NCBI GenBank assembly: GCA_036510735.1
Contig: DATCDK010000204.1
Location: 1 to 12,574, forward strand
DNA length: 12,574 nt
Direction of reading: 5' to 3'
Source of the DNA: PALSA-607 sp036510735
GTDB taxonomy: Bacteria; Actinomycetota; Actinomycetes; Acidothermales; Acidothermaceae
Program-made: the position numbers and the translations under genes
Notes under the pieces: generated by a model
The model's database searches: none
The model's input: only the letters and a program-made list of their open reading frames with translations
Told to the model about the DNA's origin: nothing
In this document: piece after piece, positions 7,111 through 12,574 of the stretch
Position numbering within the stretch: position 1 is the first letter of the stretch
How the letters are laid out: every line of letters begins with the position of its first letter

Positions 7111-9042
7111 GTGACGGGGGACAAGGTCGAACCGACGGATCCGGCCGAGCAGGCTGGCTCCGACGTGCCCGAGGAGCCCGATCCGGGCGATCAGGACGGC
7201 GAGCCAGCCGGCTCGGACGACGGGGACGCGGTGGAGTGGGTCGCCCCGATCGCCGTCGAGGAGCGGTCCCGCTTGCGGCGAATCTCTCCCCGCAAGTGGG
7301 CGGTGTTTGGCGTCGTCGCTGTTGTTCTGTGCGCGATGGGCTGGACCGGCTTCAAGGCGTGGCAGCTTGACCGCGCAATCTCGCGCGCTGAGGTCGACGT
7401 CTCTTACTTGCGCACCGACCTCGGCTCCGGGCGCTTCAATGCATTCGCTCCTGATGCGCGGCGGCTTCAAACGGACGCTACATCTGCGTCGTCCGTTTCA
7501 CACGACCCGATCTGGGTGGCCGCCGGTCACATTCCGTTCCTGGGCAGAAACCTGCGGGCCACGTCGGTCGTTGCGCAGTCGCTGTCGCGCATCGTCAACG
7601 GCGCACTGGTGCCGTTGAGCAAATCTCACACGTTCACGATCGCGGCGTCCGACAACGCTGGGGTGAGCAACCTGCTCACCGCGCTCGGCGAAGACAACGG
7701 GACGATTGTGGCTGCGGTGGCCGCCGTTGACGAGGCGAACGCGGACGTCGCGGGGTTGCACACGGGTGGTCTGCTCGGGTTCGTACGGCGACGCGTCGTC
7801 AGCGCTCAGAACAAGCTCAACCGAGCGAGCACCCAGGTGACAGACCTCTCGGCGCTCTCGACCGTCGCGCCTGCACTGCTCGGTGAGGACAAACCGCGCA
7901 CGATTCTGTTGATGTTCCAGACGCCCGCCGAGGAACGCGGCACCGGTGGACTCATCGGGGCATGGGGCGAACTGCGCACCGACAAGGGCGCGATCTCACT
8001 CATTGCCTTCGGGTCGCTCGACTCGTTGGCCAAGGTGCCCGTGCCGCCGCCGGGTGTGAGCCCTGACGTCCCGGCCATTTACGGCGCGGACATCGCGCTG
8101 CCGCAGAACTTCAATCTCTCAGCGTCCTTCCCCGACGCGGCGCAGATCTTCAGCAAGTCGTGGAGCATGGGTCCGGGGTTGGGCGCGGTTCCCGACGCCG
8201 TCGTGTCGATCGACCCGGTCGCACTCGGTCACATGTTGAGCGCGATCGGACCGGTCAAGACTTCCAACGGAACCGAACTGAACGCGACGAACGCCTCCGA
8301 CATCTTGCAGAAGCAGGAGTACTACACGTTCCCGGGCGCCGACCAGGCGCCGCGCGTTGCGTTCCTCGGCGAGGTCACCCGGGCCGTGTTCGCGCGCATG
8401 ACGAAGCCTGGTTACGCGGTCGGCGCCCTGGGTCGAAAGATTGCGCAGAGCGCGGGGACGGGCGACCTGGAGGTCTGGAGCTCCGATCCGACCGGGGAAG
8501 CCAAGTGGCAAGAGATGGGCGTCGGCGGCCAGCTGGGATCGCCGACCGCGCCGGACGCCGCGAGCAGCGTGCGATTCGCACTGAACAGCCTCGACGGGTC
8601 GAAACTCGGCGCGTATCTGGACACGAGCGTGACGTCGACGAACGTGTGCAACCCCGGCCCGCTGCTCACGATTACGCTGCGTAGCTCCGCGCCGCTCGAC
8701 ATCCCTTGGTACGCCGGCACGCACCTCACTGGCCTCGACATCACCACCATGAGGTTGTCCTACTCGCTGTACATCGCGCCCGGTTGGGGCGTGAAGTCCG
8801 TCACTGCGGGTGGCCAGCCGTCGGCGTTTTCAGCGCAAATGGAAGGCGGTTGGAGACTAATTCGTGGCGTTATTGACGTTCCTAGGACAACGACCCGGAT
8901 CATCGCTGTACAGTTGACCGCGGGTAACGGAGTCAGCGAAATCACCAAGATTGTGACTGAGCCAGAAGCATCTACGGTTGCCACGAGCGTTCAGGGGAAC
9001 GTGACTGACGGAACGGTGTGTACCGCTCAGCCGAACGGATGA
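7111..9042 (+). CDS. DUF4012 family membrane-anchored protein
   Basis: The product is 643 residues from the GTG at 7111. It begins with an acidic Asp/Glu/Gly/Pro-rich cytoplasmic tail (1-50) and a short basic stretch (52-62, RSRLRRISPRK). One membrane segment follows (about 63-80, from KWAVFGVVAVVLC), with the remainder predicted outside the cell. The sequence ILLMFQTPAEERGTGG (near 265-280) matches the signature I associate with DUF4012 proteins (FQNPAELRPTGG type). These are common in actinobacteria and often found near cell-surface polysaccharide genes; no biochemical activity is firmly known to me. A glycan or cell-envelope role is therefore inference. The 52-base spacing from mfd suggests co-transcription. 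A promoter-like sequence starts directly at the stop codon for the next gene. Confidence 0.8.
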   Translation: MTGDKVEPTDPAEQAGSDVPEEPDPGDQDGEPAGSDDGDAVEWVAPIAVEERSRLRRISPRKWAVFGVVAVVLCAMGWTGFKAWQLDRAISRAEVDVSYLRTDLGSGRFNAFAPDARRLQTDATSASSVSHDPIWVAAGHIPFLGRNLRATSVVAQSLSRIVNGALVPLSKSHTFTIAASDNAGVSNLLTALGEDNGTIVAAVAAVDEANADVAGLHTGGLLGFVRRRVVSAQNKLNRASTQVTDLSALSTVAPALLGEDKPRTILLMFQTPAEERGTGGLIGAWGELRTDKGAISLIAFGSLDSLAKVPVPPPGVSPDVPAIYGADIALPQNFNLSASFPDAAQIFSKSWSMGPGLGAVPDAVVSIDPVALGHMLSAIGPVKTSNGTELNATNASDILQKQEYYTFPGADQAPRVAFLGEVTRAVFARMTKPGYAVGALGRKIAQSAGTGDLEVWSSDPTGEAKWQEMGVGGQLGSPTAPDAASSVRFALNSLDGSKLGAYLDTSVTSTNVCNPGPLLTITLRSSAPLDIPWYAGTHLTGLDITTMRLSYSLYIAPGWGVKSVTAGGQPSAFSAQMEGGWRLIRGVIDVPRTTTRIIAVQLTAGNGVSEITKIVTEPEASTVATSVQGNVTDGTVCTAQPNG

Positions 9043-9072
9043 TTGACGGTTCCTGACTACTCTCAGTAACTT
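9043..9072 (+). promoter_or_regulatory. Promoter-like sequence upstream of the LPFTG protein gene
   Basis: TTGACG (9043-9048), 18 bases of spacer, then TAACTT (9067-9072) resembles a housekeeping sigma promoter. It sits immediately after the DUF4012 stop and 53 bases before the next ATG. The start of the LPFTG gene is supported by a GGGGGGT ribosome-binding stretch 4 bases ahead of it. Confidence 0.45.
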
Positions 9073-9125
9073 CATCGCAGTGTGCAAGTGAGAATCATCG
9101 GGGCAGTATTTTCTGGGGGGTACGA

Positions 9126-9464
9126 ATGAAGAACGTAGCTCGGGCACTTGTCGTGGGGGGCATGACAGGCGTCGCCGCACTTATGGGCACTGGCATTGCG
9201 ATGGCGGCTACCGCCACGTATCCGCCCGCGCCGCCCGTCACCACGTTTACCGCAGTTACTCCTGCGGTCACACCTGCGGTCACACCCGTTGCAGTGCTCG
9301 GCGAAGTTGTGACCAAGCCGGCACCGACCGTGGCAACACCGTCGGCCAGCCTGCCGTTCACCGGTCTCGACACGATGGCGCTTGTCGCAGTCGGCGCCGC
9401 GCTCGTTGCTGGTGGTACGGCCATGACGGTCGCGACGCGCAGGCGTCGTGGGGTCCAGCACTAG
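9126..9464 (+). CDS. Small sortase-anchored (LPFTG) surface protein
   Basis: This is a 112-residue protein. A signal peptide (residues 1-27, MKNVAR then a hydrophobic core, likely cut after AMA) is followed by a short Pro/Thr/Val-rich mature region with a TPAV repeat near 45-53. A sorting signal LPFTG (76-80), a hydrophobic segment (about 82-103) and a basic RRRR tail (105-108) complete it. This is the full set needed for covalent attachment to peptidoglycan by a sortase. The mature part would be only about 50 residues with no recognisable domain, so it may be a spacer or coat-like protein, or a ligand presented close to the wall. No sortase gene is in the window. Its own promoter-like sequence and downstream hairpin suggest a monocistronic unit. 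Confidence 0.85.
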   Translation: MKNVARALVVGGMTGVAALMGTGIAMAATATYPPAPPVTTFTAVTPAVTPAVTPVAVLGEVVTKPAPTVATPSASLPFTGLDTMALVAVGAALVAGGTAMTVATRRRRGVQH

Positions 9465-9526
9465 TCTTCGGCAGTAACACCGTAGTTGCAGCAACACCGT
9501 AGTTGCAGCAACACAGTTAGTCTTCG
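9462..9526. repeat. 17-bp tandem repeats inside a 9-bp direct repeat
   Basis: Unit 1 is cagtaacaccgtagttg (9472-9488), unit 2 is cagcaacaccgtagttg (9489-9505), and a decayed third unit (9506-9520) follows. The array is bounded by identical tagtcttcg at 9462-9470 (overlapping the LPFTG gene stop) and 9518-9526. Unit 2 contains gcaac/gttgc arms that can form a small hairpin. Confidence 0.65.
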
Positions 9527-9535
9527 CAAGTAGCA

Positions 9536-9561
9536 GGGCGCCTGGCTTCGGCTTGGCGCCC
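9536..9561 (+). terminator. Terminator-like hairpin with TTCG loop
   Basis: gggcgcc (9536-9542) pairs perfectly with ggcgccc (9555-9561). After one mismatch, ggc/gct extends the stem to a TTCG tetraloop closed by C-G, an exceptionally stable RNA loop. A short pyrimidine run (ttct) follows rather than a full T tract. It likely ends the LPFTG gene transcript. Confidence 0.6.
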
Positions 9562-9598
9562 TTCTGCATGTCCGGGAGTGATTTTCGCGCCGCCACGT

Positions 9599-9656
9599 CG
9601 CGCGCACGCGCGCACGCGCACACGCCCACGCCCACGCCCACGCGCGCAGCGCGCAC
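9599..9656. repeat. Alternating purine-pyrimidine tract and CCCACG repeats
   Basis: Positions 9599-9625 alternate pyrimidine and purine without a break (CG and CA steps). This is followed by three ACGCCC/CCCACG hexamers and another CG-rich alternating run to about 9656. Such sequence is prone to Z-DNA and to slippage. It lies in a gene-free gap of 464 bases. Confidence 0.6.
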
Positions 9657-9670
9657 CCCGCCGCCTGGCT

Positions 9671-9790
9671 CGACTCCTCAGAGAGACAGCTCGGCTCCTC
9701 ACAGATGCAGCTCATCTGGCACCGAAAGAGGTGAATGTGTGAGGAGCGGGAGGCGCGGAGGGCGGTTGAACCTGCATTTGTGAGGAGTCG
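9671..9790 (+). repeat. Nested and competing inverted repeats upstream of the lipoprotein gene
   Basis: Outer perfect 10-bp arms are cgactcctca (9671-9680) and tgaggagtcg (9781-9790). Inner perfect 10-bp arms are gctcctcaca (9694-9703) and tgtgaggagc (9738-9747). The 16 bases at 9695-9710 can instead pair with 9772-9787 with a single G-T wobble, and cagatg/catctg (9702-9707 with 9713-9718) forms a tight local hairpin. These pairings are mutually exclusive, as in attenuators or switches. A small inverted-repeat element or an operator with four copies of CTCCTCA is the alternative. No known riboswitch family was recognised. Confidence 0.55.
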
Positions 9791-9928
9791 GTGCCGCGGG
9801 AGCCACGGAGTCTCCGCCGGGTTGGAGGCACCCTGGGGACCCGGCTTCACGCGCCGACGCTGCGCCCGCGACAATGGCGAAGGCATAGCGAAGCCCGGTG
9901 ACCGGGTGCAACGGACGGAAGGACATCG
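9791..9928 (+). other. Structured leader of the lipoprotein gene
   Basis: No gene is supportable here. Short perfect inverted repeats are frequent: ggtgcc (9790-9795) with ggcacc (9827-9832), ccgggt (9817-9822) with acccgg (9839-9844), and cccggt-g-accggg (9894-9906). The last lies close ahead of the ribosome-binding stretch ggaagga (9917-9923) and could influence access to it. Confidence 0.35.
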
Positions 9929-10549
9929 GTGTCCCGCAAGAGGTTCGCGCGCACGGCGACCGGCGTCCCTGCACTGGCCGCACTCGCGCTGGCAGTCGCG
10001 GCTTGCAGCCCCCAACATCCGGGCGCCGCCGCTACCGTCGGTAACACCCGCATCCCGGTGACCGCCCTCAACACTGTGGTCGCGGTAACGGTGCAGACGC
10101 CCGACGCCACGACCGGCCAACTGCCCGACCGCACAACCGCGGTGCAGTCGAGCCTGACGCAGATCATCCGCGACGACCTCATCGCCGACGCCGCCAAGAC
10201 TAAGGGCGTCACGGTTACTGAGGCCGAAATCCAGTCGCTGCTCCAGCAGGAGCGTCAGACCAACGGCAGCGACCAGGCGACCGCGAAGGCGAACGGCATC
10301 CCGTTCGCGGGACTGCACGCGGCGGTCTACCAGGCCCTGCTGCTCAACAAGCTGATCACCGCGCTTGCCCCGGGCCAGCAGGACCAGACCGCGCAGTCGG
10401 CCGCGCTCACCGCCTACCTCGGCAAGATCGCCACCAAAGAAGGCGTCAGCGTCAATCCGCGCTACGGCGCGTGGCAAGCGCAGCAGTTCGCAGTGGTGGC
10501 CAGTGACGCGTTTAGTTCGTCCGTGCCGACCGCGCCTGCCACCGGCTGA
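9929..10549 (+). CDS. Lipoprotein with SurA-N-like chaperone domain
   Basis: The GTG at 9929 is preceded by ggaagga with 5-base spacing. The 206-residue product opens with a basic n-region (MSRKRFAR), a hydrophobic core and a lipobox (VAAC, lipidated Cys26), so it should be anchored to the outer face of the membrane. After it, VGNTRIPVTALNTVV and helical sequence up to about residue 145 resemble the SurA N-terminal chaperone region. The motif NPRYGAW (176-182) near the C-terminus is typical of actinobacterial relatives. No parvulin peptidyl-prolyl isomerase domain is present, so catalysis is not expected; holding or folding of secreted proteins is the inferred role. mazG starts 19 bases after the stop, suggesting one transcript. 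Confidence 0.8.
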   Translation: MSRKRFARTATGVPALAALALAVAACSPQHPGAAATVGNTRIPVTALNTVVAVTVQTPDATTGQLPDRTTAVQSSLTQIIRDDLIADAAKTKGVTVTEAEIQSLLQQERQTNGSDQATAKANGIPFAGLHAAVYQALLLNKLITALAPGQQDQTAQSAALTAYLGKIATKEGVSVNPRYGAWQAQQFAVVASDAFSSSVPTAPATG

Positions 10550-10568
10550 GCAAGGCAAGACGACAAGC

Positions 10569-11225
10569 GTGACGGGACGGCGGGGAGAGCGGTTTCTCGA
10601 TCTCGTCGAGGTCATGGACCGGTTGCGCTCACCCGGCGGGTGTCCGTGGGACGCCGAGCAAACCCACGCCACACTCGTGAAATACCTGCTTGAAGAGGCC
10701 TACGAAACCGCCGAGGCAATCGAGGACGGCGACGACGCGGCGCTTCGCGAGGAGCTCGGCGACGTGCTGCTGCAGGTGGTCTTTCATGCGCGCATCGCGC
10801 AGGACGAGCAAGGCTTCGACATCGACGACGTGGCCGCCGGTATCGCCGACAAACTCATCCGCCGGCACCCGCACGTCTTCGCCGGGGCGCAGGCGAACAC
10901 AGCGGGCGATGTCGAGGCGAATTGGGAAGCGTTGAAGGCGGCGGAGAAGGGTCGGACGTCGGCAGCTGACGGCGTCCCGCTGGCGCAGCCTGCTCTTGCG
11001 CTTGCAGCTGCGCTGGTCGGGCGTGCGGCGAAGGCGGGTCTCGACGTCCCGGTGCCCGGTGTCATCGAAGCGCCGGACGTCGTCGATGCGGACTCGATCG
11101 GCGACCTGTTAATGGCCGTCGTCGTACTGGCGCGCGCCGCGAAGGTCGATCCCGAAGCAGCATTGCGCGCCGCCGCCCGCCGCTACCGCGGGTTGGTGCA
11201 GGCCGCTGAAGGAGCGGGCCGGTAA
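10569..11225 (+). CDS. mazG: MazG nucleoside triphosphate pyrophosphohydrolase
   Basis: MazG hydrolyses (d)NTPs to the monophosphate and pyrophosphate with Mg2+, cleaning aberrant nucleotides from the pool. The GTG at 10569 gives 218 residues. The frame is open further upstream, but only through the preceding gene. Key motifs: LRSPGGCPWDAEQTH (19-33), EEAYE (Glu42, Glu43, Glu46) and EELGD (Glu62, Asp65), which form the EExxE...ExxD metal site, then RRHPHVF near 102-107. A second, degenerate MazG-like segment (SIGDLLMAVVVLAR, from 176) keeps Asp179 but has Ser where the metal-binding Glu would be, so only the N-terminal half should be active. It is shorter than the roughly 263-residue E. coli enzyme. 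The Shine-Dalgarno (aaggcaag) is weak, and translation may be coupled to the lipoprotein gene upstream. Confidence 0.95.
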   Translation: MTGRRGERFLDLVEVMDRLRSPGGCPWDAEQTHATLVKYLLEEAYETAEAIEDGDDAALREELGDVLLQVVFHARIAQDEQGFDIDDVAAGIADKLIRRHPHVFAGAQANTAGDVEANWEALKAAEKGRTSAADGVPLAQPALALAAALVGRAAKAGLDVPVPGVIEAPDVVDADSIGDLLMAVVVLARAAKVDPEAALRAAARRYRGLVQAAEGAGR

Positions 11226-11251
11226 ACTGACGGCCCGCCTTCCCGATGCTC

Positions 11252-11256
11252 AGGAG
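11252..11256 (+). promoter_or_regulatory. Ribosome-binding site fixing the eno start
   Basis: AGGAG lies 7 bases before the GTG at 11264. An in-frame ATG at 11246 lies upstream of this site and would add six residues not expected at the enolase N-terminus. Confidence 0.8.
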
Positions 11257-11263
11257 TACCACT

Positions 11264-12562
11264 GTGGCCGCCATCGAAGCCCTCGGGGCTCGCGAAATCC
11301 TCGATTCCCGAGGCAACCCGACCATCGAAGTCGAGGCCCTTCTCGACGACGGCACGATTGCCCGCGCCGGCGTTCCGAGTGGAGCGTCGACCGGCGCCTT
11401 CGAGGCCGTCGAACTGCGTGACGGCGGCCAGCGCTACGGCGGCAAGGGTGTCGAGAAGGCCGTGCAGGCCGTCATCGACGACATCGCTCCCGAGGTGATC
11501 GGTTACGAGGCGAGTGAGCAGCGGCTGCTCGACGCGAAGCTGATCGAACTCGACGGCACGCCGAACAAGTCCAAGCTCGGTGCCAACGCGATTCTCGGTG
11601 TGTCACTTGCGGTGGCCAGGGCCGCCGCCGAATCCGCCGAGTTGCCGTTGTTCCGCTACCTCGGCGGCCCCAACGCACACCTGCTGCCGGTGCCGATGAT
11701 GAACATCGTCAACGGCGGATCGCACGCCGACTCCAACGTCGACATCCAAGAATTCATGATCGCCCCGATCGGTGCCGGCACGTTCGCCGAAGCATTCCGG
11801 TGGGGCGCCGAGACCTACCACGCGTTGAAGGCAGTGCTGAAAGCCCGCGGACTCTCCACCGGGCTCGGCGACGAAGGCGGGTTCGCCCCGAACCTCGACA
11901 GCAACCGCGAAGCCCTCGACCTGATCCTCGAGGCGATCACGAAAGCCGGCTTCACTCCTGGCCGTGACATCGCACTCGCACTCGACGTTGCCGCGACGGA
12001 GTTCCACACTGGTTCTGAGGCTGCGCATGACGGCGCGTACGCATTCGAGGGCGGCAGCAAATCGGCGTCCGACTTGATTGCGTACTACAGCGACATCGTC
12101 GCGAACTACCCGCTGGTGTCGCTCGAGGACCCGCTCGACGAAGAGGACTGGGATGGCTGGAAGGCCATCACCGATGCACTGGGCTCGAAGGTCCAGATCG
12201 TCGGCGACGACTTGTTCGTGACCAACCCGATTCGCATCGCACGGGGGATTGCGGCGGGCACCGCGAACGCGCTGCTGGTGAAGTTGAACCAGATCGGCAC
12301 GTTGACCGAGACGTTGGACGCCGTGGAGATGGCGCATCGCGCGGGCTACCGAACGATGACCTCGCACCGATCCGGTGAGACCGAAGACACCACGATTGCC
12401 GACTTCGCAGTCGCGACTAATGCGGGGCAGATCAAGACGGGTGCACCGGCGCGCGGTGAACGCATTGCGAAGTACAACCAGCTGATGCGCATCGAGGAAG
12501 AACTTGACGATGCGGCGCGCTACGCAGGCGCGTCCGCGTTCCCCCGATTCGTGGTCGGCTGA
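11264..12562 (+). CDS. eno: Enolase (phosphopyruvate hydratase)
   Basis: Enolase converts 2-phosphoglycerate to phosphoenolpyruvate in glycolysis and the reverse in gluconeogenesis; it is cytoplasmic and Mg2+-dependent. From the GTG at 11264 it is 432 residues, the usual bacterial length. The N-terminus AREILDSRGNPTIEVE is diagnostic. Catalytic and metal residues are in place: Glu163 (IQEFMI), Glu204 (GDEGG), Asp241 (ALDVAA), Glu288 (LEDPLDEEDW), Asp315 (VGDDLFVTN), Lys340 (VKLNQIGTL), HRSGETED and Lys391 (AGQIKTG). It follows mazG by 38 bases, a neighbourhood also known from mycobacteria (mfd, mazG, a lipoprotein gene and eno lie together). A TAAACT sequence overlapping the mazG stop (11223-11228) could be a -10 element of its own promoter, but no -35 at proper spacing is seen. 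Confidence 0.98.
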   Translation: MAAIEALGAREILDSRGNPTIEVEALLDDGTIARAGVPSGASTGAFEAVELRDGGQRYGGKGVEKAVQAVIDDIAPEVIGYEASEQRLLDAKLIELDGTPNKSKLGANAILGVSLAVARAAAESAELPLFRYLGGPNAHLLPVPMMNIVNGGSHADSNVDIQEFMIAPIGAGTFAEAFRWGAETYHALKAVLKARGLSTGLGDEGGFAPNLDSNREALDLILEAITKAGFTPGRDIALALDVAATEFHTGSEAAHDGAYAFEGGSKSASDLIAYYSDIVANYPLVSLEDPLDEEDWDGWKAITDALGSKVQIVGDDLFVTNPIRIARGIAAGTANALLVKLNQIGTLTETLDAVEMAHRAGYRTMTSHRSGETEDTTIADFAVATNAGQIKTGAPARGERIAKYNQLMRIEEELDDAARYAGASAFPRFVVG

Positions 12563-12574
12563 CGTTGCCCCGCC

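Noticed and set aside
9472..9520. CRISPR-like repeat array
   Set aside because: The units are 17 bases and directly adjacent, with no spacers and no cas genes in the window.
9715..9830. Cobalamin-type riboswitch suggested by gaggtgaat and agccacggagtctccgcc
   Set aside because: Only fragments resemble the conserved boxes; the order and the CCCGCCACTG core are missing, and the downstream gene is not a cobalamin-related one.
10365..10568. Upstream extension of mazG inside the lipoprotein gene
   Set aside because: The extra 68 residues are Arg/Pro/Ser-rich out-of-frame translation of the lipoprotein gene; MazG homology begins shortly after 10569.

Overview
The window is a high-GC stretch in which every convincing gene lies on the + strand. 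GTG starts are common, Ala/Pro/Thr-rich secreted proteins are present, and a housekeeping block mfd - (SurA-like lipoprotein) - mazG - eno is recognisable. This arrangement, together with an LPXTG surface protein and a DUF4012 protein, points to an actinobacterium. I cannot place it more finely from sequence alone.

Region 1 (1-3494) is the accessory part. It holds two tandem paralogues of a secreted right-handed parallel beta-helix protein. The first is cut by the left window edge. The second is complete, with a signal peptide, a Lys/Ala-rich stalk, a Pro/Thr/Ser linker and then the beta-helix. Their beta-helix domains are closely related, but the regions before them are not. The 657-base gap between them holds two related hairpins (the second a good intrinsic terminator), a short copy of the 3' end of the first gene, and an AT-rich promoter-like island. 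A gap of 184 bases with a nested inverted repeat leads into mfd.

Region 2 (3495-9464) holds mfd (transcription-repair coupling factor, complete). After 52 bases comes a single-pass membrane protein of the DUF4012 family, and after 83 bases with a promoter-like sequence a 112-residue secreted protein with an LPFTG sorting signal. A strong hairpin with a TTCG loop follows.

Region 3 (9465-9928) is a 464-base gap packed with structure: 17-bp tandem repeats flanked by a 9-bp direct repeat, the terminator hairpin, an alternating purine-pyrimidine tract, and a 120-base segment in which four copies of a CTCCTCA/TGAGGAG motif can pair in mutually exclusive ways. This is the least explained part of the window.

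Region 4 (9929-12562) holds a SurA-N-like lipoprotein, mazG (19-base gap) and eno (38-base gap), which look co-transcribed. They cover extracytoplasmic chaperone-like function, nucleotide pool cleaning and glycolysis. No tRNA, rRNA, CRISPR array, transposase, phage or defence gene was seen. The most interesting unexplained signals are the competing inverted repeats at 9671-9790 and the duplicated gene-end/terminator segment at 1171-1429.
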